From the NCBI GenBank assembly GCA_965644315.1, contig CBFFRQ010000094.1, forward strand, positions 124,001 through 188,000: 64,000 nt of DNA. Direction: 5' to 3'. The DNA comes from Caecitellus pseudoparvulus. Lineage: Eukaryota > Bigyra: Bicosoecida. Every line of letters begins with the position of its first letter. Position 1 is the stretch's first letter. The notes under the pieces were generated by a model. It saw only the letters and a list, made by a program, of their open reading frames with translations, was not told where the DNA came from and did not search any database. This document shows positions 10,201 to 20,067 of the stretch, in pieces. The translations under genes and the position numbers were made by a program.

Positions 10201-12637
10201 GGCACTGGGCCAGCAACCTGTACCCCCGCCAGTACTGCTGGCACCACACGACCGTGCGGTGGAACCGTCGCATGACCAGCAGCAAACCCGCTCGCTGCGC
10301 TGCCAACTGCCGCAGAGTCACTGTCAAAATCGACGCAGCGGTTTCTTTGCGGAGCGTTGCGGAGAAACGCAGCATTTCCTGGTGCCGCTGGCGCCGGAAG
10401 CGGCGCCAGCACTTCTGGATGCTCATCACCACCGCGTTCAGCTGGCGCCACCTCGTGCGTTCTCGCTGCAGTGACTCGAACCGCTGGCGCCACACTGCCG
10501 CGCGTCCCAGACCAGTCACTAGCCCCCGCCACACGGCGACGCGGATGATGTGCCGGTGATGCTGCAACGTGTACGCCATGGCGACACACCGCGCGTTGGC
10601 CTCTGCTGCCTGCCGGCGTAACGCATCAGTTGCGGCACCCTCCCGCTCGTCAGCCATGCTGCTGAGCCGGTCACGCCATGCCCCCGCCCGGGATGTGGCC
10701 GCTTGACGCACTCGTGATGCGCGGGGGCTCATGGATGCGGCGGGGGTGGGCGCAGCTCCCGCGTAAAACGCACCACCACCACCGGCACCGTCGGAGGCGC
10801 GTCGCAGACTCAGAGCCCGGGCATCGCCGCCGTCGTCACTGTCATCGGCAGGCGACAGGGCTCCCCCCCGCTTGGTGTTCTTGGAACGCCCCTCCAGGAA
10901 CACCTGCAGTTGGGGCGGCTGCAGGGCGGGCGGCAGGGCTGACAGGGCTTCACGTGCCGAGGCTGTGCCCAGCAGATGCGGAGGGGTGGGCCCACCCCCC
11001 TCCCCACCCCCATCCCCCTCCTCATGGATGCTGCCTGCTGCCTGGGTGAGGAAAGTGCTGGAGGGGGGCGCTGCAGAGCTGGCGAGGAGGCGTGCATGGC
11101 GCGATCTGGGGTCGTGCCTGTGCACCGGCCCCCCCTCAGCGCCATGGGGCAATGTCGCCGCTGCTGTCTGCGCCGAGGCCCCCCCCCCGCCGGCCGAAGA
11201 GGGGGGTGCTGGCACCACGCTGCTGCTGCTGCTGCTGTGGCTGTTCCCCGGGGTGGCGTGATGGGGTGGGCCCATGGCTGCCGCCAAGTGCAAGTCCAAG
11301 TGCAACTTGATGGGCGCCAGAGCGGGGACGGCCCCGTCGAGGGGGGGGGTTGCGGAGTCCCCCCGTGGTCGCTGGTCGGCTGCGACCAGCTCGCCCTCGA
11401 CGGGGCCGTCGCGAAAATCCGCCCCCCGCTTGCCCTTGCTCGCCGCACGGGCGGCGGCCATGGCCTGTCCCACGGGGCTGTCGCCGCGACCACTGGCGGT
11501 CGCACGTGCGAGCCACTTGGAGTGCTGCGCGGCGTGTGTGTCGGACCCCGTCGCGGAGTTCGCAGTGAACGCCGTGTTCAGCCTTGAGATCAGGCTCTTC
11601 ACGTGCAGCGGCATGCCGCCTTCTTGCGCCATGCGGGACACCTTGCGCCGTAACGCATCAGCGGCGTCGGGGTCGTCCTGGAAACGCTCCACGCGTTTCA
11701 TGGCCCGGTACAGCGCCACCTCGTGCGTGCCACGGGGTGAAAACCCGTCTCGCTCGGCCCGGTCCAGCGTGTACAGCGCCTGGGCTGTGCGGAGGATGCG
11801 GAGGGGGGCAGCATCCCCCCCTGCCAGCTCAGCCAGGGACATGCCCCCTGGACCGCGGTCACGGGGTGGTAGGGCCCCTCCGCTGGCACTGACGGGGGGG
11901 GTCCCCTGCAACGCGTACAGCAGGTGAGCTGCCGAGTCGGCCGAGTCACCGTCCTCGTCGCAGGCGGCGAGGAGGGTGTCCAGGTCGAAGCGCGGACCAG
12001 CCGGCAGTTTGCCAGTTTCCTGCAGTTGCCGCCACTGCGCCCGCAACACATCCAGCCGCGCACTGGGGCCCTGCTTGGGCGCTTCACTGTGCAAATTCGC
12101 AGCACTGGGGCCCGTTGCCGCCGCCTGTCGGCCGGCGCCCGTCGCTTTCAGGCTGCTGCGCCAGCGTGCGGTAATTGGCGGCGGCACGTCCAATTTCCGC
12201 TGCAGCACCTCCGCCTGCGCCACCTTGCTGCCCTCTGCCGCGGCCAGGGCGTCGATGATGTTCCGCGTCGCCTCTGCCTGGCGCGAGGAGGCCTTGGGCT
12301 TGGACAGGCGCTCGAAGATGCTGTCGGCAGGTCGCCGCCGCCGACCCCCCCCCGGCGCCAGTCCGCGACCACCACGCGTCGCGCCGGCGTGCTTGGCAGC
12401 GTGCAGGCGGTCCACAGAGGACTCCACGTCCCACAGCGCAGGCTGGCCCAGTCCACCGCTGCCCTGCAGTCGAGCGCGTGCGGTCACTGCGCCTGGCTTG
12501 CCAGGGGGCAATGCTGACGTGCCTGTGCGCAGCTGCCGCGGCCGCCCGCGAGGCTTGGGCGCACGCGGCTGTGCCTCTCGCAACTGCACAGCGCGCAGCC
12601 CCGCATACAGCGCATCCAACTCGTCAACTTCAGTCAT
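7214..12637 (-). CDS. Giant IQ-motif, mostly disordered protein
   Basis: An intronless frame of 1,807 residues starting at the ATG at 12637 (MTEVDELDALYAG); the open frame continues 29 codons upstream without another good start. Most of it is low-complexity Pro/Gly/Ala/Ser/Arg. A helical, Arg/Trp-rich core at about residues 650-900 carries IQ-like calmodulin or light-chain binding segments: SIQKCWRRFRRQRHQ at about 735-760 and WCQQYWRGYRLLAQCRREL at about 790-815. Shorter ordered, Trp-containing segments recur near the C terminus (MLHWRTALRRLRPVKAK). The pattern of isolated IQ motifs in long helices resembles flagellar or centrosomal IQ proteins, but that is inference. The DNA is rich in runs of six or more C or G and in the palindrome GTGGGCCCAC. 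No family name assigned. Confidence 0.75.
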   Translation of the reverse strand: MTEVDELDALYAGLRAVQLREAQPRAPKPRGRPRQLRTGTSALPPGKPGAVTARARLQGSGGLGQPALWDVESSVDRLHAAKHAGATRGGRGLAPGGGRRRRPADSIFERLSKPKASSRQAEATRNIIDALAAAEGSKVAQAEVLQRKLDVPPPITARWRSSLKATGAGRQAAATGPSAANLHSEAPKQGPSARLDVLRAQWRQLQETGKLPAGPRFDLDTLLAACDEDGDSADSAAHLLYALQGTPPVSASGGALPPRDRGPGGMSLAELAGGDAAPLRILRTAQALYTLDRAERDGFSPRGTHEVALYRAMKRVERFQDDPDAADALRRKVSRMAQEGGMPLHVKSLISRLNTAFTANSATGSDTHAAQHSKWLARATASGRGDSPVGQAMAAARAASKGKRGADFRDGPVEGELVAADQRPRGDSATPPLDGAVPALAPIKLHLDLHLAAAMGPPHHATPGNSHSSSSSSVVPAPPSSAGGGGASAQTAAATLPHGAEGGPVHRHDPRSRHARLLASSAAPPSSTFLTQAAGSIHEEGDGGGEGGGPTPPHLLGTASAREALSALPPALQPPQLQVFLEGRSKNTKRGGALSPADDSDDGGDARALSLRRASDGAGGGGAFYAGAAPTPAASMSPRASRVRQAATSRAGAWRDRLSSMADEREGAATDALRRQAAEANARCVAMAYTLQHHRHIIRVAVWRGLVTGLGRAAVWRQRFESLQRERTRWRQLNAVVMSIQKCWRRFRRQRHQEMLRFSATLRKETAASILTVTLRQLAAQRAGLLLVMRRFHRTVVWCQQYWRGYRLLAQCRRELLASVWDELVAEIYAAAVLRAVAQWESNTGGKGGTLVRIVQAQADPAWRRKQLAVRRAAKALRRGGEAWAHSPRVAVQAGSTADLAAAGLALRQGQEGGDGGGAQSARGGGPTPHRASRVMRALAQGVAVSLPPPDEVVPDPLDPSRNTRRRSNKVLIQYYTQPDLDLAPTRGPTARAGYAVSRATSHPWAWSAEVEQLPPTAPYRMRSRHVSLLKRTSTGRGARNTPRLPSALTLLPSILRELVLPPVAAAVAGRGVQGGDEGGCLWDPLLFPTLRAALNPLMAQLLPPTAEPLPMTLFKGQGGNGGGRTPLHRTGSARGGWGTVDPPLTSPRIQSALRMSKASGAGGAGSHGWGGPTLLTRRPHRRPRSVSDRPAPSDWGFRPGGQAALEGRVRKLQLQLLGQRRGTVSALPPPGTGGVFVPSNRAVTRALKADIQATTETSSNRGEDRALSLGLVPTGGAGASSSPEAPGKTGPTAAARPSGLRGVSDRQLDRALRRELRSQELAEAAAAKAEPDADPEAAAAAAADAAVAASAGDFNVEAAAEAHSNGMFLPPSKATLPMELEVVLASIPLHMRPVPPGPALQAMACDRLVRRLRHAHWRAGLMEWRRAEDAAGGGGPTASGSRPGTRNKDGKPDLSAARELLSEEAAATRLKARRAQLAALVAHARRAPPVLLMLSTARRVLTHDLESHLVRSHQDVADVPAWAGVSQADLRAAVQGGWDAYADQLVRAHQDHRAMYAPPLPALPPPSKAALAPPPAPPGVAGAGGGGGVLRPPSRGSVSPRQGRHGGTTPRSGAARERDVTRETDGGGATPRSVGAGTPRAGAAQPWVGPHAASDPLAAALGSLQAAMGTDDGPVPGLMGPPTPGVTRPSAAPHPAPLTVDTAPDPVPTTGGGGAVSPSRGGAHPPHVAFAALLQPAQRAALAPPTGREALKALMRPLVVAATRSAMLHWRTALRRLRPVKAKVSDHRTFQFDWFEDELPDARRRR
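11221..11237. repeat. GCT trinucleotide run (poly-Ser)
   Basis: Five to six CTG/GCT units inside the IQ-protein gene, encoding a serine run on the minus strand. Confidence 0.8.
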
Positions 12638-13037
12638 TGCAACGCCAAGCGACGGCCCTGCTGTTCCTCCTGTGCAGCGCAGAGCAAGCGGAGGTTCGCA
12701 GCCGGGAAACGCCCTGCCACCCAACGCCAGCCGCCCAGACTATCACAGCGAAGCCACGCAATGTACGTATGACACACCCAACGCACGCTACACACCGTTT
12801 ACACTCCTGCTCTGCTATTTCCGGCAAGAGCCGTGCCTAGCGTGAAAAGAGTGCTGCAGCTAGCAGCAGGTCGCACGCGACTCCTGCGCACACTCAAGCG
12901 CCCCTTCCAAACCTAGCACCCTCTGCGAAGACAGCGGGCACTGCCTTGTGCTGCATAGAGCGCCTTGGCCAACGCAATCCCGGCATGCAGCTCGCGAATG
13001 AATGAATTGTGCAGCACACCCACCCACCCCTGGCGAA
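12638..13037. other. Intergenic, upstream of the IQ-protein gene
   Basis: These 400 bases lie between the PP2C stop and the start of the IQ-protein gene, both minus strand, so the IQ-gene promoter should be here. No GCGGAAATTG copy or CACGTG was seen close to the start. No coding signal recognised. Confidence 0.5.
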
Positions 13038-15116
13038 CTACCCCTTGCCGGCTGACGCCAGCTGCAGCACGACGACGGTAATGTCGTCTGAGCCACCCGT
13101 GCGCTCCAGCCACCGCTGACGCGCCAGCTTCACGAGGGCTTCAGCTGCGCGACCCGGGTCGCCACAGGAGGTGCAGGTCGCAGCGACCTCGGCGTTGGAG
13201 ACAAAGTCCCAAATGCCGTCTGAGCCCAGGACGATGTGGGTGTCGCCTGCCGCTAGGCGGGTGGAGGACGTGTCCGGGGTGGACACCACCCCCGCCGCCT
13301 TGGCCACCATGTCTCCCAGACTGCGAGACATGGCCAGCCCAGGCGCAGGCACATCCCGCAACCAGACACGCGCTGGGCCGACGATGTGGGGTGCGAGGCG
13401 TGACCGGGTTGCCATGACGCGCCCCCCCGCTGCCGTAATACGCCGGCGCTCCGCAGGGTCGTCTGGCTTGTGGTCCACCGTGAGGGGAGTCACTGATGCG
13501 GGGCGGCGGGGGGCGGTCGGCGCCCGCACCTTGACCATGCGGGAGTCACCACAGGAGGCCACGTGTAACGCACCAGCCCGCAGGACGCCCGCCACTGCCG
13601 TGGACCCGCTCAGCGCCGTGTCTATGTGCCCCGCCTGAAGCAGCTGCACCTCCACAGCCAGCAACGCATCAGCGAGGACGGCTGGCAACGCAGCGTCGTC
13701 TGCCCACCGCGGGTCACTGACGCACTCGTGCGGCAGGCGGGTGGCGACAAAGTCCGAGACAAAGTGCCCGTTGGCGCCGTGGCCGTCGAACACCGCCACG
13801 ATGAGAGATCGCGAGTCGGCGTGTTCCAGCAGCAGCATGCGGTCCTGGTTGGGTTTCGGCGCGAGGGGGTTGTGCCCCTTCAAACTGGCGCCCGCGCCGC
13901 CCGCCACCCACGGCACGCTCGCTGCTGCAGTGGTGGTGGAGTTGAAGTCGCCACCCCCCACCACGCCAGCCGGCAGCAGTGTGCCGGCCGCCGCTGCCGT
14001 TGCCGTTGACGGCAGGCCAGCGCCAGTGCCACCCTTGGCAACCCCACCACTCCCGCCACTGCCGCTGCCGCCCACTGCCGCCTCGGCATCTTTCCGAGCC
14101 ACTGCGGCTGCTGAGGACTGCGCCAGTGCCGCAGCCATGCCGCTGGCGTTGGCAGCCAGCAACGCCTGCTCTGCCGTGCCGCCCATGAAACGCTGAAACG
14201 TCGCCGTGCTCGTGACGGGGCGTTGCTGCGGCGTGTGCGACGGCTGCACCGCCAACACCGCTTTACTGGCTGTAGCACGCAGGGCACCGCCGGTTCCGGG
14301 CCGGGTTCCTTGGTACGCATTCCCACCAGCCTGTACACTGCCGCCGGCCAAGTGACCGCTCGGCGCGGCAGACGCTGCGACGCGCCGCTTGCCGCCGCGG
14401 GAACCCGCCGCGCGCCCCCGAAACGCACCACGCGTGTGCACCGACACAGGTCCCTCCAGCGTCTGCATGGTGTTCTGTGCGCCGCTGCGCAGGTGTTGCG
14501 CAGAGGGACCAGTGTACAGGTGTCCGCTGGTGCGTGTCTGGCGCAAGGGGGCGTTTCTGCCGCCACCCACCACACCACCTCCCCCACCAGCAGCCCCCTG
14601 CAGCGACCGGGCCTGGCCCCCACCCCCCAGCCCCTGCCCGCCCCAGCCCCTACTGGGCACCCTGCCCCCAGGGGTGGCTGCCCCACCAGGGGTCTGCCCC
14701 TGTCCAGCCGTGCCAGGCTGCCCGCCATAGATCGTGCTGAGGGAGGGTCCACTGCTCGGCTGCCTGCCTGGCACCAGCCCGCCACGCTGCCCAGCCAGAC
14801 CGGGCGTCTTGGACCGGCGAGGAAACCCGCCCCGCGCCAAGGTGTGCCCCGCCCCCAGCGGTGTGTATGCGCCGCTGGCGCCCAGCGGCGTCATGGCTGC
14901 GCGGCCGGCGCCTGATGTGCCAGGTCTGCGGCGCCCAGAAACGCCCGCCGGCGCTGGCAGACGGGCATGGCCGGCACGCGCCACAGCACGCTGGCGCAGC
15001 AGCTGCTGCGCAATGTGCCCTGCTTGCCCAGTACTTTGTCGTCCTGAGCGGGGCACGCCGTGTGCCGCGCGCGCCCCTGCGACGGGCCCTGTGCGGGAGG
15101 TCTGCCAGTGGCTCAT
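13038..15116 (-). CDS. PP2C-type (PPM) Ser/Thr protein phosphatase
   Basis: Intronless, 692 residues. Residues 1 to about 420 are a basic, Gly/Arg/Ala-rich disordered extension. The C-terminal part is a PPM catalytic domain that dephosphorylates Ser/Thr with two metal ions. Visible motifs in order: AVFDGHGANGHF (metal Asp about 444), GSTAV, ASCGDSRMVKV, LTVDHKP, MSRSLGD, VLGSDGIWD (Asp about 631) and SDDITVVVLQ (about 675), where the usual DN pair is DD. All metal-binding acidic positions that I can identify are kept, so it should be active. The ATG at 15116 is supported by a perfect TGCGGAAATTG element (minus-strand reading CAATTTCCGCA) ending 12 nt upstream. The long N-terminal tail probably governs location or partners. 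Confidence 0.9.
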   Translation of the reverse strand: MSHWQTSRTGPVAGARAAHGVPRSGRQSTGQAGHIAQQLLRQRAVARAGHARLPAPAGVSGRRRPGTSGAGRAAMTPLGASGAYTPLGAGHTLARGGFPRRSKTPGLAGQRGGLVPGRQPSSGPSLSTIYGGQPGTAGQGQTPGGAATPGGRVPSRGWGGQGLGGGGQARSLQGAAGGGGGVVGGGRNAPLRQTRTSGHLYTGPSAQHLRSGAQNTMQTLEGPVSVHTRGAFRGRAAGSRGGKRRVAASAAPSGHLAGGSVQAGGNAYQGTRPGTGGALRATASKAVLAVQPSHTPQQRPVTSTATFQRFMGGTAEQALLAANASGMAAALAQSSAAAVARKDAEAAVGGSGSGGSGGVAKGGTGAGLPSTATAAAAGTLLPAGVVGGGDFNSTTTAAASVPWVAGGAGASLKGHNPLAPKPNQDRMLLLEHADSRSLIVAVFDGHGANGHFVSDFVATRLPHECVSDPRWADDAALPAVLADALLAVEVQLLQAGHIDTALSGSTAVAGVLRAGALHVASCGDSRMVKVRAPTAPRRPASVTPLTVDHKPDDPAERRRITAAGGRVMATRSRLAPHIVGPARVWLRDVPAPGLAMSRSLGDMVAKAAGVVSTPDTSSTRLAAGDTHIVLGSDGIWDFVSNAEVAATCTSCGDPGRAAEALVKLARQRWLERTGGSDDITVVVLQLASAGKG

Positions 15117-15128
15117 GCTCGGGTGACC

Positions 15129-15139
15129 TGCGGAAATTG
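15129..15139 (+). promoter_or_regulatory. TGCGGAAATTG promoter-proximal motif (PP2C)
   Basis: Perfect copy, 12 nt from the PP2C ATG at 15116, so close that it must overlap the 5' UTR or the transcription start. Confidence 0.6.
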
Positions 15140-15486
15140 ACCCAGCGCCGCGCTGCCACGGAGACCGTCACACGCGGCACGCGCCGGTCGAGAGCGGGAA
15201 AAGGGCGTGCCTAGGCAACCATGCACACACGTTCTCATTCTCCACTCAGCATCACTCGTTGTTGCACCGCCTTGCTGGGGGCGTGCGTTCTGTGGCATGA
15301 GTTTTGCACCACACACCACGACTGCCGCCGTCCCACCAGCACCACACGAGACCCATGACGTGCCACATGCATTGTTCACGCACCATTGCATGTGGGGGGT
15401 GCGAGCCTGCCGCCGCTGGGCGTTTGTGACCACCGGGCGACGGGGGGCGCACTCGGGCCTGCCGCACGCAGCCCTGCCCTGTGAGC
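15140..15486. other. Intergenic PP2C promoter / scramblase 3' flank
   Basis: About 350 bases between the PP2C start and the scramblase stop, both minus strand. No coding signal or repeat recognised. Confidence 0.5.
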
Positions 15487-16882
15487 TTACGCGTCGCCGT
15501 GGCGCTCGTTGTTCTCGAAGAGCAGGAAGTCGAGGAGCACAGTGCAGGAGACGAGGGCGGCCTTCTGCATGGGGTTGGCGCCCTCGGGAAACTCCACCAC
15601 GAAGCTGTCGGCATCAGTGAAGGCCTCCTTCAGGCAGCCAGACCACACCTTGGCGATGGTGCCGATCTGGGTGGTGCACTCAGTGTCAGCGGCGTCGTAA
15701 ATGCGCAGCTGGATGTTCTTGCAGGGCCCAGAGGGGCAGGTGCACAGGGCGCCGGGCTGGCACTTGTAGCCTGCGGCGGAGAGGGGGGGTGTGGCAACTG
15801 TGCAACGCACGTGAAACGCAGCGACATGCGAGCGCACGCCACGCACCCTTGATGATGTACCAGTCGTCGGGCAGGTCCTTGGCCAACTTGGTGGCGCCCT
15901 CCTTGGTGGGCTGGCGGACGTAGAAGGTCCAGTTGATGCAGCAGTCCACGGGGCAGGGGAAGTACACCTCGCACAAGTCACCCAGAGCAGGGTGCATGAC
16001 GTTGATGCGTGGGCGGCAGAAGCAGGCGCACTCGCACTTGAAGGGGCGCTCCAGGCTGCGCAGGGGCCAGTCGTGGTGCGGCGGTGGCGGCGGAGGGTCA
16101 GTGGGTGCGGAATCGGCACGGCACCACGCACACAATCATCTCGTCGTGGGAGGCGGCGTTGGGCACGTAGGCGCCGTTGGGCACCATGTCCATGACAAAC
16201 CCGCGCATGCTGTGGAATGAGCGAATGACGAAGGTGCAGTGTGGGCTCTCGGCGCTCCTGCAGCGCCGCCGCCTTACCTGCCACAGCACTGGCGGTTGCA
16301 GAAGGCCTTGCAGCCGTCACCTCGCTCGCGCAGGCTGTACAGCTGGCTGTCGGGCTTGAAGCCCTTCTTCCAGTCGTCCACGCCGACGCTGGGGTCCCAC
16401 ATGAAGCAGTCGTACTTGTTGGCGGTCTGTGGGGCGGCGGGCGAGTGTGTGTGCGTACGCTTACCGGCGCCCGCAAAGTGCACTGCACCTTACCTCACAG
16501 CCGAAGAAGAGCTCCCCCCTGCGGCAAAGAGCAGGCGCACGCGTGCCGTGTACGCAGGCGCCGTGCGTCACACGTGCCACTCACAGCTCAATGCGCTGCT
16601 TGATGGCGACGCCCTTAATGTGCTGGTGCAGCAGGCTGCGTAGTCAGTGGCCGGTGTCGGGTGAGGCGGGATTGGCACGAGGCAGGGCGCGCCGTGCCGC
16701 TGCCGCACCTGAACGCGGCACCGGGGTCGGGCTTGCGGTCGTGAGTGGAGCCGGGCATGCCAGGCAGGTTGGCGTCCACGGGGGAAGTCCCCATTGCAGC
16801 TGCAGAGGGCGGAGTGTTGGTGCGTGTGGAGCAGGGTGCAAGTGCCGCGGCGACGCTTTGCACACGCACCTTCGGCAGCCAT
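15487..16882 (-). CDS. Phospholipid scramblase, eight exons
   Basis: Exons (minus): 16882-16870, 16799-16709, 16635-16585, 16518-16494, 16426-16278, 16209-16132, 16055-15847 and 15770-15487. All seven introns are 66-76 nt with GT-AG ends, and the joined frame is 900 nt, 299 residues. It matches the PLSCR family, which moves phospholipids between bilayer leaflets in response to calcium or acts as a membrane-bound regulator. Landmarks: NRQCCG followed by MRGFVMDM, LERPFKCECACFCRP (Cys-rich, likely acylated), CCINWTFYV, GTIAKVWSGCLKEAFTDADS (the putative calcium-binding loop of the family), and the C-terminal membrane helix KAALVSCTVLLDFLLFEN. The short N terminus lacks the long Pro-rich tail of animal forms. 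The exon-6 acceptor was chosen at CCACAG (68-nt intron) over a 20-nt alternative. Confidence 0.92.
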
Positions 16883-17677
16883 GGTGAGCGGGAGGGGGCG
16901 GAACGGGCGACAGGTGCAACTCAGGCAGGCACGGGCGCGGGCGTGAGGGGGAGTCTGGAGGAGGTGGGATGTGTTTCGAGGTGGCGTTTGAGGCGCCACA
17001 GCCACCCAATTCTGCTCAGACATCACGTGCTTCGCCTCGAGCCCAGGCCTCTCCGGCCGGCCATCAGCCCACGCATGCTGCGCACAGGCATAGTGGTGCA
17101 TCGTGCAGGCCCTGAGCTTCCGAGATTGCGGCTCAAGGCCTCAGCCAGAGGCTGAAGTGGCACAGGTCGCCGAGACGCCTACCGCGGCGAAACGCTGCAT
17201 CGAGCCAGTGCCACGCTGAGACCGCTGCAGCCGAGCCAGGCCCACTGTACCGCTGCTAAGTTAGCTTCATGTCGTGTTTCGCTCCTTAGGGCAGCGCTTG
17301 GCTGCCCTAGGAGTCCCTCAAGCTGCGGAGGCGGCGGTGGAGGTGGCCGCTTGCAGCTGGCGAGAGCGGGAAATTGCAGGCAAAGTTCCGCGTCGGACTG
17401 ACCAGGAAGTGCGTGTCTGGCGCTGAATGTTGCAGGGCGCGGGGCACATGTCGTGCTCTCTGCATTCCGCTGCCAAGTGGCCTCTCGCCCCGTCACGGCC
17501 CTTGCTTGTGCAGGTCCTTGGGTGGGCACTTGACGGCTCCGTCACGCTCGCTCTGCGCGGGCAAGAGCGTGACCCCCCTCGGCAGCCACCGCGGAAGATA
17601 TCGCCAAGTAGGGCACAGAAGCGTTCGCAGACCCACTGACATACACAAGCTGCGGGGCAGGTGCGTCTTCACAGCGC
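16883..17677. other. Intergenic, scramblase promoter region
   Basis: 795 bases upstream of the scramblase and downstream of the transporter gene. A GCGGGAAATTGC near 17365 resembles the promoter motif with one extra G, and read on the other strand contains TTTCCCGC. It is nearly 500 nt from the scramblase ATG, so its link is uncertain. No convincing gene found. Confidence 0.4.
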
Positions 17678-19577
17678 TCAGGACGCTGCCTTGCTGGTGC
17701 CTTTGAATGCGTCGCGGTGTGCTGCGTTCGGCGCAACGCCAGCGCGCACGCGAGCCCACAGCCAGAGAATGGCCAGCACGCCCACGCCACAGACACCTGC
17801 ACAGATGAGGAAGGTGAGCCCATAGCAGTCCTTGCCCTTGCACGTGTCGCTGCCGGGGGGCGTGTGTGCGTCGTAAATGGCCGTGGACATCTCCGCGCTG
17901 AGCAGGAACCCCACCACGGCCGGCACTGCGCCGGTGAAGCCGTAGATGCCCGCGACGAAGCGGCGCCCGAAGAGGTCCGACACGAGGGAGGGCATGAGGG
18001 ACCAGAAGGAGCCAAAGGCCAGGCCTGCCATCATGCACCCGGCGATGAGGGCAGAGAAGGTGCCAGCGTACATGACGAGAAACGCCCCCGCCATGAGCAG
18101 GAGAGAAATGACCATGAAGCCTTCCCGCAGCAGGTAGTGCCGCGCGACGTCCGAGCCGTACGCGAAGCTGACTCGCCCCAGGCAGTTCATGACGGACAGC
18201 AGGCTGACCAGGATGCTGGCTGCGCCGTGGCGGGAAGTGAGCGCGGCGCTCATCTGCCCCAGATTGTTCACCACCAGGAAGCCGCAGCCAATGCCTGCCG
18301 ACAGGCCCACCAGCAGCAGCCACAAGTCCAGCGTGCACACAGCCTGGCTGAAGTGCATGTGCTGCACGTCGTCGTCCTCCCCCTCGCCCTGCCCCTCTGA
18401 AACGGTTCGATTGGCGCTGCCAGCAGCAGGCGCCATGGCCAGCCCTCCCCCTCCATCCAACAGCCCCCGCTTCAAATCGGGAGTGTGGGGATCATGCTCG
18501 GTGCCTGGTTTTGACACATGCTGGCGGCTGCAGCAGCAGGGTGCAGGGGTGCCGGCCTTGCGTGGACACCCCGTGAACAACGCAGCACACTGCAGGGCCA
18601 GGGTGTCCTGTGCCCCGGCGCGCAGGGCGGTGCAAGGCGGAAACGCCGTCACGAGCGGCATGCAGGCAATGCAGCCCCAGGCCACTGCCATGAGGGCGAT
18701 GCTGCCGCCCTGGTGGGCGTGCGCCGTCCCCGCATCTTCCCACGCGTGCTGCAGGAAGGAGCCCCCGCCCACGAGTGCCGAGACCGCCAGGACGATGCCA
18801 GCGGCGGCGGTGATGCGTTTCAGCGCGACGCCGTCGAACTGTGTGTCTTCTGCGGGGCCGGGGCCCCCCTGCGCCGGCGCGGTGGAGCCTCCTCGCAGGG
18901 CGGGCGTGTCTGGCGCTGCGGCGGTGCCGGCGCCTGACGGTGCGTTCAGCCACAGCCCGCCCAGAATGAACACTGTGCCGCCGGCGAGGCCGAGGAAGAG
19001 GAGGAAGTCGATGCCGCCGTGTGGCGCGTAGAATGCAGTGTACACCTGCGCGACGAGGCTGGCTGAGAGGCCCAGCAGGCTCTTCAGTGCGCCCGTGACG
19101 GCCCCCCTGTGGCGCGGAAAATGCCGCACGTTGGAGGAGATGGAGGCGACGTCAGCGAGGATGCCGCCGGCGATGGCGACGAGGGAGAGGGCAGAGAGGG
19201 TGGCGGCAGCTGTGATGCCGCCGGGCCGCGGCAGCCACTGCGTGATGGCGGCCCACTCCAGGATGTACCCCAGTGCGATCATGATCCCACCCACCACGGC
19301 GGTGTTGCGGGGTCCACACGCGTCGGCGAAGAGACCCCCCGCGAACCCCACCACCAGCCCCAGCTGCCCGGCGCTGACAATGTACTGCGAGCGTGAGGGG
19401 GGAGGGGCAAGGGGTGTGCGTGGGGAGGGCGCGTGCACACGTGCGCATGCGCTCACGCACTTGGAGCTCAGACTGGGTCAGCTGCAGCGTCATCTTGAGC
19501 TGCTGTGAGTACAGCCCGAACACGTAGCTCGTGCCGGCCATGCTCTCCATGATCATGGCCGAGCAAAAGTTCACCAT
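17678..19577 (-). CDS. Nodulin-like / MFS transporter, two exons
   Basis: Exon 1 19577-19461 and exon 2 19384-17678 flank a 76-nt GTGCGT...CAG intron; the protein is 607 residues. It is a polytopic major-facilitator protein with about twelve hydrophobic helices in two halves, split by a hydrophilic, acidic loop (QGEGEDDDVQHMHF). The N-terminal helix SMAGTSYVFGLYS followed by YIVSAGQLGLVVGFAGGLFA, and the second-half block VVNNLGQMS then MNCLGRVSFAYGSDV, are typical of nodulin-like/NFD4 and monocarboxylate-type MFS proteins. Substrate unknown. I chose the ATG at 19577 because the promoter motif at 19632-19642 lies 54 nt upstream; an alternative ATG at 19664 would place that motif inside the coding region. 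Divergent from the kinesin gene. Confidence 0.8.
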
Positions 19578-19631
19578 GCGGCGGGCATGGTGCTGCCGGG
19601 GCGTCAGCTCGGCGTCTGCGCCAGGGTGCAC

Positions 19632-19642
19632 TGCGGAAATCG
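19632..19642 (+). promoter_or_regulatory. TGCGGAAATCG motif (MFS transporter)
   Basis: One mismatch from TGCGGAAATTG; 54 nt upstream of the preferred transporter ATG. Confidence 0.4.
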
Positions 19643-20017
19643 AACCACGCTGCCCAGGCAACATGCTGCTCGGGGCGCCACAGCGGCAGGGGACGTGCTT
19701 GAAAGGCCGCAGCGTGTCCACTGACACACAGTGCGTCACGTTGCACCTTGTTGCACGGTGAGGGGTTGTGTTTTTTGCAGGCGTGCTGCGCCAGTGCGGG
19801 CTCTAGGCACTGCTTGCTGGCCAGTGCAAGGGGAGCCGCTGCCACGCTGCCACCAACGTGCAGAGGCGCAGCCTGGACACTCTGCAACGCGCAGCCTGAA
19901 ACTGCGTAGTTTCACTCAGCATAGCAATCGAAGGCGCCATTTTCTCACAAGGCACCGCCGTCGGAGCCAGTGCAGGAGCCCTGCGGCGCAGCAACGTGCG
20001 GGGTGGTTGGGGTCAAG

Positions 20018-20028
20018 CAATTTCCGCA
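20018..20028 (-). promoter_or_regulatory. TGCGGAAATTG promoter-proximal motif (kinesin)
   Basis: Plus strand reads CAATTTCCGCA, a perfect inverse copy. It ends 39 nt before the kinesin ATG at 20068, in the 490-bp divergent spacer shared with the MFS gene; no other signal was seen there. Confidence 0.55.
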
Positions 20029-20067
20029 GCCCGCTTGCACGAAGTCCCGGCACGCCCGACACCCACC

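Noticed and set aside
16258-16277. 20-nt intron GTAAGG...CTGCAG in the scramblase
   Set aside because: It also keeps phase, but a 68-nt intron ending CCACAG matches the size of all other introns and aligns better with the family.
17360-17375. E2F site interpretation of the GCGGAAATTG motif family
   Set aside because: Only the copy near 17365 has the TTTCCCGC needed for E2F; the start-proximal copies read TTTCCGC and do not fit.
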